Assembly: GCA_964589785.1 (NCBI GenBank)
Contig: CAZPUQ010000010.1
Coordinates: forward strand, 32,727 to 96,726
Length of the DNA: 64,000 nt
Direction of reading: 5' to 3'
From: JAGVSR01 sp964589785
Lineage (GTDB): Bacteria > Pseudomonadota > Alphaproteobacteria > Rhizobiales > Hyphomicrobiaceae
The first letter of the stretch is position 1. The number at the start of each line of letters is the position of its first letter. The notes beneath the pieces are model-generated. The model made no database searches. It saw only the letters and a list, made by a program, of their open reading frames with translations, and was not told the origin of the DNA. The position numbers were made by a program, and so were the translations under genes. Below are positions 16,502 through 24,684 of the stretch, in pieces.

Positions 16502-17479
16502 TCAGATCTCGTAGATGAGGGCGCCGCCGGTCAGCCCCGCCCCGGCCGCGCACAACAGGAGCTTGTCGCCGGCCTTGAGTTCGGCGGCCGCGGCATTGAG
16601 GGAGAGCGTGAGCGGGATCGTCGCCGCCGAGCTGTTGCCGTATTCGGCCACGCTCGACAACATATGCTCGTCCCCGATGTGAAGCTTCTTCTGCACGGCG
16701 CCGATGATGCGCGCGTTGGCCTGATGCGGCACGCAGTAGCGGATGTCGCCGATAGTGAGGCCCGCCTCGGCAAGCGCCCTCCCGGCGGTGGTGGCCATCA
16801 TCTCGACCGCCTTGGCGAAGACCGCGCGCCCGTCGCGGATCTGCATCAGTGTCTCGGCGGGGTCGCGGACGGCGCAGAACGGCCGGCGGCTGCCGCCCGC
16901 CGGAATCTGGATCAGGTCGTAGCTTGCGCCGTCGGTGGCGAGGGTGAGGCCGCGGATGCCGCTCGTCCGGCGTGCGTCGGGAGCGACGAGAACCGCACCG
17001 GCGGCATCGGCGAACAGGATGACGCTCGCCCGTTCGTCCGGGTTCGTGCGCCGGGAGAGGATGTTCGCGGCGATGACGAGGACCGCCTTGCCGTGGATGC
17101 GCGCGAAGCCGTCCGCATAGGCAAGCGCGTGCAGGAAGCCGCTGCACGCGCCGGCCATATCGATGCCGCCCGCTCCGTCGAGGCCGAGACGGTGGGCGAC
17201 GAGTGGTGCGCTGGGCGGCAGCAAATGATCGGGCGTCGAGGTCGCGAGGATGATGAGGCCGACGCGCCCGCGGTCGAATCCGGCCTGCGACAGCGCCATC
17301 TCGCCCGCCGCGACCGCCATGTCGGACAAGGCCTCGTCGGGGGCCGCGTAGCGGCGCTCGCGGATGCCCGTGCGGCGCAGGATCCAGCCATCCTCCAGCC
17401 CGAGCCGCGCCTCGAGCTCGGCATTCCCGACGCGGCGTGCGGGGGCGTAATGGCCGGCGGCGAGGATCGTGGAACCCAT
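16502..17479 (-). CDS. bioZ: BioZ, ketoacyl-ACP synthase III-like pimeloyl precursor enzyme
   Basis: The 325-residue protein is a FabH-type condensing enzyme with the complete catalytic triad: Cys112 in GACSGF, His252 in VPHQANARI and Asn282 in YGNSSAATIP. In alphaproteobacteria a FabH paralogue at the end of the biotin operon is BioZ, reported to condense glutaryl-CoA with malonyl-ACP toward pimeloyl-ACP, replacing the BioC/BioH route. Its place here, last in bioB-F-D-A-Z, supports that reading rather than housekeeping FabH. It follows bioA after 37 bp. A glutaryl-specific arginine in the pocket could not be verified by eye. Confidence 0.88.
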   Translation of the reverse strand: MGSTILAAGHYAPARRVGNAELEARLGLEDGWILRRTGIRERRYAAPDEALSDMAVAAGEMALSQAGFDRGRVGLIILATSTPDHLLPPSAPLVAHRLGLDGAGGIDMAGACSGFLHALAYADGFARIHGKAVLVIAANILSRRTNPDERASVILFADAAGAVLVAPDARRTSGIRGLTLATDGASYDLIQIPAGGSRRPFCAVRDPAETLMQIRDGRAVFAKAVEMMATTAGRALAEAGLTIGDIRYCVPHQANARIIGAVQKKLHIGDEHMLSSVAEYGNSSAATIPLTLSLNAAAAELKAGDKLLLCAAGAGLTGGALIYEI

Positions 17480-17516
17480 GTCGGTCCTTTGGATGGCGCG
17501 GATGGACGGCTGCCGG

Positions 17517-18788
17517 TCAGAGAGCGGCGCTGGCGGCCTTCAGGATCGCCGTATAGACGCGGTCGAGATCGGCGCTGGTCGTGCAGTACGGGGGCATCAC
17601 GTAGATCGTATTGCCGAGCGGCCGAAGCAGGAGTCCCGCTGCGAGGAGATGTTCGTAGAGCCTCGGGCCGATGCCCGCAAGATAGCCTGCGTCCGGAACG
17701 GCGATGTCGGCGGCAGCAATCGTGCCGATCCGGCGCACGTTGGTAAACCGGTCGTCGTCGCGGAGCTTGTCGAGGTAGGCCGCCTGGCGTTCGGCGAGCG
17801 TCGCGATGCGGTCGGCGACGGGCTCCGTCAGCCAGACGTCGAGGTTCGCCGCGGCCGCCGCGCACGCGATCGGGTTCGCCGTGTAGCTGGAGGAGTGGAA
17901 GAAGGTCTTGCTGCGATCGGTCGAATAGTGGGCGTCGAAGATTGGCCGCGTCGCAAGTGTCGCCGCCAGGCCGATGGCGCCGCCCGTGAGGCCCTTGGCG
18001 ACACAGAGGATGTCGGGCGTGATGCCGGCCCGCTCGCAGGCGAACACCGTGCCGGTGCGGCCGAACCCCGTCATGACCTCGTCGGCAATGAAGAGGGCGC
18101 CATGGCGCCGGGCAATGGCGTGGAGGCGGGCGAGAACGTGCGGCGGGTAGATCAGCATGCCGCCCGCGCCGAGGATCAGCGGCTCCAGGATCAGGGCGGC
18201 TGCGGGCGTCTCGGCCATGACGGCTTCCAGCGCGGCATATGTCATGTCCTCGCGACCGCTCGCGGGGAACGGCAGTCGGGCGACGTCGAACAGCAGCGGC
18301 TCGTAGGGCGCATTGAAGAGGCTGCGCGCGCCGGCCGACATCGTGCCGATCGTATCGCCGTGATAGGCGTGATCGAACGCGACGATGCGCGTGCGCGGGT
18401 CCCCGATGTGGCGCCAGTAGCCGAGCGCCATCTTGATGCCGACCTCGACGGCCGTCGAGCCGCTGTCGGAATAGAACACGTGCGCGAGCTCGTCATTGCC
18501 GAAGCTCAGCGCGGCGAGCCGCAAGAGCTTCTCGGCCGCGTCTTCCGCCGGTGCATGCGTGAAGCCTGCGAAGATGACCTGGTCGAGCCGGTCGGCCTGG
18601 CGTCGGATCGCATCCATGATCGGCGGGTGGCGGTGGCCATGCGTGATGACCCACCACGACGAGATGCCGTCGAATATGCGTCGCCCGTCCTCTGCCGTCA
18701 GGTAGGCCCCGTCCGCAGACGCGATGCGGACCGGCGGCGGTGCCACGGCGTGCTGCGTGAAGGGGTGCCAGATGGCCGACTGGCTCAA
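17517..18788 (-). CDS. bioA: BioA, adenosylmethionine-8-amino-7-oxononanoate aminotransferase
   Basis: BioA converts KAPA to DAPA with S-adenosylmethionine as amino donor. The 423-residue product opens with SQSAIWHPFTQH, typical of BioA, has the PLP-lysine at K265 (CVAKGLTGG) preceded by ADEVMTGFGRTG, and GISSWWVITHGHRHP near residue 42. The start is an unusual TTG at 18788: it is preceded by GGAGG at 7 bases and overlaps the bioD stop as TTGA, and no ATG in frame fits the family's N terminus. Fourth gene of the operon, translationally coupled to bioD. Confidence 0.93.
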   Translation of the reverse strand: MSQSAIWHPFTQHAVAPPPVRIASADGAYLTAEDGRRIFDGISSWWVITHGHRHPPIMDAIRRQADRLDQVIFAGFTHAPAEDAAEKLLRLAALSFGNDELAHVFYSDSGSTAVEVGIKMALGYWRHIGDPRTRIVAFDHAYHGDTIGTMSAGARSLFNAPYEPLLFDVARLPFPASGREDMTYAALEAVMAETPAAALILEPLILGAGGMLIYPPHVLARLHAIARRHGALFIADEVMTGFGRTGTVFACERAGITPDILCVAKGLTGGAIGLAATLATRPIFDAHYSTDRSKTFFHSSSYTANPIACAAAAANLDVWLTEPVADRIATLAERQAAYLDKLRDDDRFTNVRRIGTIAAADIAVPDAGYLAGIGPRLYEHLLAAGLLLRPLGNTIYVMPPYCTTSADLDRVYTAILKAASAAL

Positions 18789-19411
18789 GCGAAATCCTCC
18801 AGCCGGAAGTGAGCGGCGAACGCGTCGCGCAGCGAATGGGCATTGAGGACCGGCAGGTGCGGCAGCCGCCCGAGGATGCGGACCTCGCCCATCTCGGCAA
18901 TCGTGCGCATGTTGTCGGAGTTCTCCTCGCCGACGAAGGTGATGCCCAGCAGCGGCACCTCGCGCATGCGCAGCGCGGCGATGGAGAGCAGCGAGTGGTT
19001 GATCGTGCCGATCGTCGTGCGCGCGACGAGGATCACCGGAAGATCCCATTTCGCATAGAGATCGAGCTGCAGGAACTCGCGCGTGAGCGGCACCATCAGG
19101 CCGCCCGCTCCTTCGATGACGAGCGGGCCGTCGACGGACGGCAGCGTGAGCGTCGCGGGCGCGATGACGACGCCGTCGAGTTCTGCGGCCCGATGCGGCG
19201 ACAGCGGTGCGTTGAGACGGTAGCCCTCGGGCAGGAGGCGGTCGGGCGCAAGACCCGAAAGACGCGCGACGGTCTCCGTGTCGCCCTCGGGAACGATGCC
19301 GCTCTGCACCGGCTTCCAGTAGTAGGCCCTGAGCGCGCCGGCGAGGGCGGCGGAGAACACCGTCTTGCCGACGTTGGTATCCGTTCCGCTGACGACAAAG
19401 CGCCGTGTCAT
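18785..19411 (-). CDS. bioD: BioD, dethiobiotin synthetase
   Basis: BioD closes the ureido ring of DAPA with CO2 and ATP. The 208-residue protein starts with VVSGTDTNVGKTVF, whose P-loop lysine is K16, followed by YYWKPVQSG and the conserved VIEGAGGLMVPL (about residue 112) and LVARTTIGTINHSLLS (about 135-150). Length is slightly below the usual 220-230. Its ATG overlaps the bioF stop (ATGA, 19408-19411), and its own stop overlaps the TTG of bioA. Confidence 0.93.
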   Translation of the reverse strand: MTRRFVVSGTDTNVGKTVFSAALAGALRAYYWKPVQSGIVPEGDTETVARLSGLAPDRLLPEGYRLNAPLSPHRAAELDGVVIAPATLTLPSVDGPLVIEGAGGLMVPLTREFLQLDLYAKWDLPVILVARTTIGTINHSLLSIAALRMREVPLLGITFVGEENSDNMRTIAEMGEVRILGRLPHLPVLNAHSLRDAFAAHFRLEDFA

Positions 19412-20541
19412 GGGGCGATCCTCTCCAATTCCCTGGCGATGGCCGCGGCCAGCGAGGTCGTGGCCTCGGCACTCGCGTTCAACGTGAGGGAGACGCGCAG
19501 CCGCGCCGTCCCCTCGGGAACCGTCGGCGGGCGCACGGCCCGCACGTCGAAGCCTTGCTGCTGCAGGGCCTCGGCGATGGCAACGGCGCGGGCATCCGAC
19601 CTGACGATCACGGGCTCGATCTGCGTGCCCGTCGGAGTGAGCCCGCATTGATCGTGCATCGCCTGTCCGAAGTGTGCGATGCGCTGCATCAGCGCCGCGC
19701 GCCGGTCGCCCGCGTCGGCGGCAAGCTTCAAGGCCGCACGGACGCCCGCAGCCATCAGCGGCGAGGGCGCCGTGGCATAGATGAAGGGCCGCGCGCGGTT
19801 GACGAGGAAATCGCGCAGGGTGCGCGGGGCGAGCACCAGGGCGCCCATGACGCCGAGCGCCTTGCCGCACGTGTGGAGGGAGATGACATGCGGCTGGCCT
19901 TCGAGCGCATGGCCGAGCCCGCGTCCCTCAGGACCGAACACGCCCGTCGCGTGGGCCTCGTCGATGACGAGGACGGCATCGAGCTCCCGAGCGAGGCGGT
20001 CGAGCTCGGCGAGCGGCGCGGTGTCGCCCTCCATCGAATAGAGGCTTTCGACTGCGATCCAGACCCGACCCGTGCCGCCGCGGCCGCGCCACGCGCGGAC
20101 GGCGTCGGCGACAGCCGTCACGTCGTTGTGGGCCGCCGCGACGTGCTCCGCCCGGCTCATACGCATGCCGTCGTGCACGCTGGCGTGGATCAGCTCGTCG
20201 TGGACGATGAGGTCCCCGCGCTGCGGCAGCGTGGCGAAGATCGCCGTGTTGGCCGCGAAGCCGCCGCCCATGTAGAGCGCCGTCTCGGCTCCAAAGAAGG
20301 CGGCCGCCTCGTCTTCCAGCGCCTCGTGCTCGGGGTCGTTGCCGCGCAGGAGCCGCGACCCGCCGGCGCCGACAGGAACGCCGCGCCGGCACGCCTCCGC
20401 GATCGCCACGGCGAGCTCCGGCGAGGCGCCAAGTCCCAGGTAGTCGTTGGACGAGAAATCGATGCCGCGGCGCGGCGCGAGCGCGCGCAGCCGCCCGCGC
20501 GCCGCGAGCGCCTTCAGTGCGCGCTCGTGGCCGTCGTGCAT
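19408..20541 (-). CDS. bioF: BioF, 8-amino-7-oxononanoate synthase
   Basis: BioF is the PLP enzyme that condenses pimeloyl-ACP (or -CoA) with L-alanine to form KAPA. The 377-residue protein shows FSSNDYLGLG (about 29-38), GAGGSRLLRGN (about 58-68), VIDEAHATGVFGP (192-204) and the PLP lysine K227 in HTCGKALG. ATG 20541 lies inside the 3' end of bioB (28-bp overlap), indicating coupling; an in-frame ATG at 20580 would extend it by 13 residues. A GGAGG lies about 21 bases before 20541, so the precise start remains slightly open. Confidence 0.92.
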   Translation of the reverse strand: MHDGHERALKALAARGRLRALAPRRGIDFSSNDYLGLGASPELAVAIAEACRRGVPVGAGGSRLLRGNDPEHEALEDEAAAFFGAETALYMGGGFAANTAIFATLPQRGDLIVHDELIHASVHDGMRMSRAEHVAAAHNDVTAVADAVRAWRGRGGTGRVWIAVESLYSMEGDTAPLAELDRLARELDAVLVIDEAHATGVFGPEGRGLGHALEGQPHVISLHTCGKALGVMGALVLAPRTLRDFLVNRARPFIYATAPSPLMAAGVRAALKLAADAGDRRAALMQRIAHFGQAMHDQCGLTPTGTQIEPVIVRSDARAVAIAEALQQQGFDVRAVRPPTVPEGTARLRVSLTLNASAEATTSLAAAIARELERIAP

Positions 20542-21566
20542 GCCGGTCGCTCTGGGCTTGAAGCCTCCGGGGCGTCGCATTGCATGGGTTTCAGCCCGAG
20601 CTTGGCAAAGAGCACGGCGTCCTTGTCCTCGCCCGGGTTGCCGGCGGTCAGCAGCACATCGCCGCAGAAGATCGAGTTGGCGCCGGCAAAAAAGCACATC
20701 GCCTGCATCTCGTCGCTCATCTCCGCGCGGCCCGCGGAGAGGCGCACGAGCGAGCGCGGCATCAGGATGCGCGCGGTGGCGATGACGCGCACGAAGGCGA
20801 TGGAATCGATCTTCTCGGTGTTCTCGAGCGGCGTGCCGGGAATGGCGATCAGCATGTTGATCGGGACGCTCTCGGGATGCTCGTCGAGGTTGGCGAGCGT
20901 CACCAGCATGTCGACGCGGTCGGCCTTCTCCTCGCCCATTCCCATGATGCCGCCGGAGCAGACCTTCATGCCCGCCTCGCGCACCCGCGCGAGCGTGTTG
21001 AGGCGGTCGGCGTAGGTCCGCGTCTTGATGACGTTGGGATAGAAGCGCTCGGAGGTATCGACGTTGTGATTGTAGTAGTCGAGGCCGGCGTCGCGCAGCC
21101 GCACGACCTGGTCGTCGGTCAGCATGCCGAGCGTCATGCACGTCTCCATGCCCATCGCCTTGACGCCCCCGATCATGGCGACGATCGTGTCCATGTCGCG
21201 CTCCTTCGGCTCGCGCCAGGCCGCGCCCATGCAGTAGCGCGTGGCGCCGCCGGCCTTGGCCTTGCGGGCCTCGGCGAGCACGCGCTCGACCGCCATGAGC
21301 TTGGAGGCCTTGAGGCCGGAGGCATGGTGGGCCGACTGGCTGCAGTAGCCGCAGTCCTCGGCGCAGCCGCCGGTCTTGATCGACAGCAGCCGGCTCATCT
21401 GGACGCGATTGGCGTCGAAGTTGCGGCGGTGCACGCTGTGCGCCCGAAACAGGAGATCCATCAAGGGCATATCGTGGATCGCCAGCGCCTCCTCGCGGGT
21501 CCAGTCGTGCCGGATGGCGGCATCGTCGCGGGGGAACGCCGTCTCGGGCTTGGCGTGGACGTTCAT
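20514..21566 (-). CDS. bioB: BioB, biotin synthase (radical SAM)
   Basis: BioB inserts sulfur into dethiobiotin. The radical-SAM cluster motif is C68-x3-C72-x2-C75 (GGCAEDCGYC), followed by CSQSAHH and later YYNHNVDTS, GGIMGMGE and FFAGANSIFCGD, all biotin synthase signatures. Starting at ATG 21566 gives 350 residues; the longer frame to 21668 adds only unconserved sequence. It is the first gene of bioB-F-D-A-Z, all on the minus strand. I searched the 485-bp upstream region by eye for the alphaproteobacterial BioR site (TTATNNATAA type) and saw none. Confidence 0.95.
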   Translation of the reverse strand: MNVHAKPETAFPRDDAAIRHDWTREEALAIHDMPLMDLLFRAHSVHRRNFDANRVQMSRLLSIKTGGCAEDCGYCSQSAHHASGLKASKLMAVERVLAEARKAKAGGATRYCMGAAWREPKERDMDTIVAMIGGVKAMGMETCMTLGMLTDDQVVRLRDAGLDYYNHNVDTSERFYPNVIKTRTYADRLNTLARVREAGMKVCSGGIMGMGEEKADRVDMLVTLANLDEHPESVPINMLIAIPGTPLENTEKIDSIAFVRVIATARILMPRSLVRLSAGRAEMSDEMQAMCFFAGANSIFCGDVLLTAGNPGEDKDAVLFAKLGLKPMQCDAPEASSPERPACTTATSAH

Positions 21567-22051
21567 GGGCGCGGGGTCTCCAGGTGGCGGGCCTCGCGGG
21601 GAGGCGGCCCTGCCGCTGTTTGTACCCGCGCCGCGCCCCTGCACAAGACCCCATCCCCATGCAGACACAACTTGGCGGACGCCGCGCGTACCGAGTCTTC
21701 GGTCGATGTACAGCGTACCGTGTCTCCGCGGTCGCCAATAAACATCGAGCGGCTCTGCATGCCCGGGTCTCGCCCGACCATGACGGGGTAAGGGTGGCGG
21801 CTTTCCGTTGGCCGAGGATGACGGCAGGGTACGGCGGCCTCACCACACTCACCGTTACCCCCGCGAAGGCGGGGGCCTGCGCAAGCGTCTGATCGGACGA
21901 CGCTGAAGTGACTTGCGCGGATCGCGGCCTGCGCCGCGATGACGTCAGGGGTGGGGGCGGCGGCTTTCTCCCGTCACGTCATGGCCGGGTTCAACCCGGC
22001 CATCCAGGGCTGCTTGCGTCTCACCCGAGCCTTCGCGTGCGGCCGCCGGCG
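21567..22051. other. 485-bp repeat-rich spacer upstream of bioB
   Basis: No gene is evident. The left part (to about 21770) should hold the bio operon promoter, though no clear -35/-10 pair or BioR box is visible. The right part is a mosaic of intergenic repeat pieces: a GACCATGACGG segment near 21776, a palindrome CCCCCGCGAAGGCGGGGG near 21857-21874, GATCGCGGCCTGCGCCGCGATGACGTC near 21919, and the CATGGCCGGG type element at 21975-22013. Such elements are typical of non-coding DNA in this bacterial group. Confidence 0.55.
21975..22013 (+). repeat. partial copy of the dispersed palindromic element
   Basis: This 39-bp stretch starting CACGTCATGGCC and containing the palindrome GGCCGGG-TTCAA-CCCGGCC matches, base for base, the left third of the two full 106-bp elements at 56526-56631 and 63799-63904. 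The right part is missing here. Confidence 0.8.
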
Positions 22052-22513
22052 TCAGTTGTGCTCTTCGGGCAGTGTCGGGAGCGGGAACACCGTGATGCCT
22101 TCCGCGTCGAGCTCGGCGACCTCGCCGGCGGTGGCCTCGCCGTAGATGCCGCGCTCCGGCCTCTCCTCGTAGTGGATCCGGCGCGCCTCCTCGGCGAAGC
22201 GCCCGCCCACGTACTCGGCGCTCTTCGCCACCTCCGCACGCACCCTGCGCACGATCTCCGCCATCGCGGGCGGCACGTAGGCGTGGGGTGCTGGGGCTTG
22301 AGGGCTTGCCGCGGCGGGGATACCCGTGTCCGCGGCGCGGCGAGCCACGCCGGTCCGGACCGCCGGCGCCATCACGGCCTTCGTCACGTCCGTCGCGCCG
22401 CACGACGGGCAGGCCACCTGATTGAGCGCGCTCTGGCACTCGAAGGCGTCGCTGCTCTTGAACCAGCCTTCGAACTCGTGGGCCGCTCCGCAGACGAGGC
22501 GATACTTGATCAT
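22052..22513 (-). CDS. DUF1178 zinc-ribbon-like protein
   Basis: The 153-residue protein matches DUF1178: it begins MIKYRLVCGAAHEFEGWFKSS and carries two pairs of cysteines, C8 and the ribbon CPSCG at about residue 35-39, which may hold a metal. The second half has AEIVRRVRAEVAKSAEYVGGRFAEEARRIHYEE, the other conserved block, and ends at EEHN. The function of the family is unknown. Its ATG overlaps the stop of the nitrilase gene upstream (ATGA, 22510-22513), as is usual in this lineage. Confidence 0.85.
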   Translation of the reverse strand: MIKYRLVCGAAHEFEGWFKSSDAFECQSALNQVACPSCGATDVTKAVMAPAVRTGVARRAADTGIPAAASPQAPAPHAYVPPAMAEIVRRVRAEVAKSAEYVGGRFAEEARRIHYEERPERGIYGEATAGEVAELDAEGITVFPLPTLPEEHN

Positions 22514-23364
22514 GATACACCCCGGTTCTCGACCGTGAAGGGACGGTCGTGTCCCAAGGAGGGTACGCGGCTTCGCGCATCCTCGATGGCCTGCAAGTCT
22601 ATGTCGGCGGAGATGAAGCCAGGCTGAACGCCGCCTTCGGCGAGGATCTGGCCCCAGGGCGAGATGATGAGACTGTGGCCGTAGGTGTCGCGCCCGTGCT
22701 CATGGCGGCCGCCCTGCGCGGCAGCCAGCACGTAGCACTGGCATTCGATGGCCCGGGCGCGGAGCAGCGTGTGCCAGTGGGCCTCGCCCGTGAGCTTGGT
22801 GAAGGCGGCGGGGACGGCGAGAAACTTTGCGCCCGATTTCGCCAGCGCCCGGTAGAGCTGAGGAAACCGCAGGTCGTAGCAGATGGAGAGACCGAGCCCG
22901 CCCCACGGCAAGTCCGCGATCACCGCGCGCTCGCCGGGCTGGTAGTTCTTGCTCTCGCGGTAGCTCTCGCCGCCGGGCAGATCCACGTCGAACATGTGGA
23001 TCTTGTCGTAGCGGGCGATGATGTCGCCGGCCGGCGAGAGGACATAGGCACGGTTCGCGATCTTGTCGGGTGAGACCTTCACGGCCATGGAGCCGATGTG
23101 CAGCCAGATCTTGAGCTCGGCGGCGAGGCGCCGGAAACGCTCCAGGGCCGGATTTCCCTCCTCGGGTCCGGTCGCGGCAAAGAGCTTCCCGCTTTCGAGC
23201 TCCATGAGCGTGGTGACTTCGGGGGTCTGCACGTATTGGGCGCCGTCGCGGGCCGCCGCGCGGACGAGGACCTCCGCCTCGGCGACATTCTTGTCGACGG
23301 TCCGTCCCGAGCAGAGCTGAACGAGGGCCGTGCGAAAGGACCGGCCGGGGGATGCGTCTGACAT
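22510..23364 (-). CDS. carbon-nitrogen hydrolase (Nit1-like amidase)
   Basis: The 284-residue enzyme belongs to the nitrilase superfamily. The catalytic Glu is in QTPEVTTLM (about residue 48), the Lys in YDKIHMFDVDLPGGE (about 118) and the Cys in SICYDLRFPQLYR (about 155). That spacing and the LHIGSMAV and ENRGVS features are typical of the Nit1/YafV-like branch, whose best known role is removal of deaminated glutathione. I favour that over biosynthetic nitrilases, without proof. ATG 23364 is chosen because upstream residues of the longer frame are unconserved. Glutaredoxin is encoded just upstream in the same direction, consistent with a thiol-related operon. Confidence 0.85.
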   Translation of the reverse strand: MSDASPGRSFRTALVQLCSGRTVDKNVAEAEVLVRAAARDGAQYVQTPEVTTLMELESGKLFAATGPEEGNPALERFRRLAAELKIWLHIGSMAVKVSPDKIANRAYVLSPAGDIIARYDKIHMFDVDLPGGESYRESKNYQPGERAVIADLPWGGLGLSICYDLRFPQLYRALAKSGAKFLAVPAAFTKLTGEAHWHTLLRARAIECQCYVLAAAQGGRHEHGRDTYGHSLIISPWGQILAEGGVQPGFISADIDLQAIEDARSRVPSLGHDRPFTVENRGVS

Positions 23365-23421
23365 GGGTGCCTGTTGCTCTTGTTCCTTGCAAGCCGCTCG
23401 GGGCCGGTACACGCCGCGCAA

Positions 23422-23682
23422 TCAGGCGGCGGCGAGCAGACCGTCGAGCATGCCGTTGCGGTCCAGCGTGTGGAGATCGTCGCAGCCGCCGACGTAGGTC
23501 TCGCCGATCCAGATCTGCGGCACCGTGGAACGGCCGCCGGCCTTGGCGGCCATCGCCGCGCGCAGGTCCGACTTGCCCGTGACATCGATCTCGTCGAACG
23601 TCGCTCCCTTGGTCTTGAGGAGCTCCTTCGCGAGATGGCAGTAGGGGCAGAAGGAAGCGGTGTAGATGACGACTTTCTGCAT
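23422..23682 (-). CDS. grxC: glutaredoxin 3 (GrxC)
   Basis: The 86-residue thioredoxin-fold protein has the dithiol active site CPYC (residues 12-15), the cis-proline region TVPQIWIG and the glutathione-binding GGCDDLHTLD. It reduces disulfides and glutathione mixed disulfides in the cytoplasm. Starting at ATG 23682 (MQKVVIYT) fits the family; a GTG at 23718 would add 12 residues. It precedes the nitrilase and DUF1178 genes in one direction, an arrangement common in alphaproteobacteria. Confidence 0.9.
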   Translation of the reverse strand: MQKVVIYTASFCPYCHLAKELLKTKGATFDEIDVTGKSDLRAAMAAKAGGRSTVPQIWIGETYVGGCDDLHTLDRNGMLDGLLAAA

Positions 23683-23790
23683 CGTGCGCGCAGTCCTCCC
23701 GGCCTTCCCTTGATGCACGTCATATTAGGTCGCGGGACTGGGACGATTCCAGGTCGGGGATGCCGCAGCGGGCGACTTTTCCAGCCCGGA

Positions 23791-24624
23791 TCACATCCTG
23801 CCATCATCCCGGGTCTGATCCTCGGGGCCGCCGGCGCCCGTCGCGAGCGCCAGGGCCAGCACGTCGACTGCCTCCGCGCCCGCCCGGCGCAGGGCCCGCG
23901 TCGCCGCCGCAACCGTGGCGCCGGTCGTGACGACATCGTCGATGAGTACGATCCGCCGGCCGTCGATCCGGTCCCGCCGCGCCTCGCGCACCGCAAAGGC
24001 GCCGCGCACGTTGGCTTCCCGCTCCGCGCGCGTAAGTCCCACTTGCGAGGCCGTCGCGCGCACCCTCACCAGAGAGAGGGCATCGACGCAGACGCCCGAG
24101 CGCCGGCCGACCTCGTCGGCCAATCGCGCCGCCTGGTTGAACCGCCGGCGCAGCAGCCGCGTCCGGCTCAAGGGAACGGGAACGATGAGATCGGCCGTCG
24201 CGATGAGATCGCGCCCCGCCTCCGTCAGCCAGCGGCCGAGGAGACGGACGAGGTCGTCGCGGTCGTGGAATTTCAGGTCGTGGATCAGACGGCGCATCAG
24301 CCCGGAATAGTGCGCGACGACGCGCGTGCGATCGAACACGGGCGGATCGGCGAGAGCGGCCGTCGAGATCGAGACCTCGCCAGTCGCGAATGGCAGCGGC
24401 ATGCCGAGCCGGTCGCAAAGGGGAGGCCGGATGAAGTCGATGCGGCCCCAGCAGGCGGCGCACAGCGTGTCGTGCGCGCTCATAGGCTTCTTGCAGGCAA
24501 GGCACACGGGCGGCAGGAGGAGGTCGCCGAACCCGGCCCAGGCCTTGCGCAGGCGTGCGCGCAGGCGATGCCGTCCCGTCGCACTCGCGGGCGCTTCGGC
24601 AGTTTTGAGGTCCCGGCCGGCCAT
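23791..24624 (-). CDS. ComF-family phosphoribosyltransferase-like protein
   Basis: The 277-residue protein has a zinc-finger-like N-terminal part, with LPPVCLACKKPM and LCAACWG (about residues 37-60), a middle DLIVPVPLSRTRLLRRRFNQAA and the PRPP-binding motif RIVLIDDVVTTGAT (about 225-238). This is the ComF architecture. ComF proteins are linked with DNA uptake in competent bacteria and, more widely, with unknown PRTase-like or DNA repair functions; no other competence gene lies nearby. It diverges from the methyltransferase gene, with 60 bp between the two starts, and precedes grxC in the same direction. Confidence 0.85.
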   Translation of the reverse strand: MAGRDLKTAEAPASATGRHRLRARLRKAWAGFGDLLLPPVCLACKKPMSAHDTLCAACWGRIDFIRPPLCDRLGMPLPFATGEVSISTAALADPPVFDRTRVVAHYSGLMRRLIHDLKFHDRDDLVRLLGRWLTEAGRDLIATADLIVPVPLSRTRLLRRRFNQAARLADEVGRRSGVCVDALSLVRVRATASQVGLTRAEREANVRGAFAVREARRDRIDGRRIVLIDDVVTTGATVAAATRALRRAGAEAVDVLALALATGAGGPEDQTRDDGRM

Positions 24625-24684
24625 GCCCTATGCTAGTCGGAACAGGCGGGCGAGGCGAGAGCCGGAAAGGAGGACGCGGACGGC

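Noticed and set aside
21567..21800. BioR operator upstream of bioB
   Set aside because: No TTATNNATAA-type palindrome could be found by eye on either strand.
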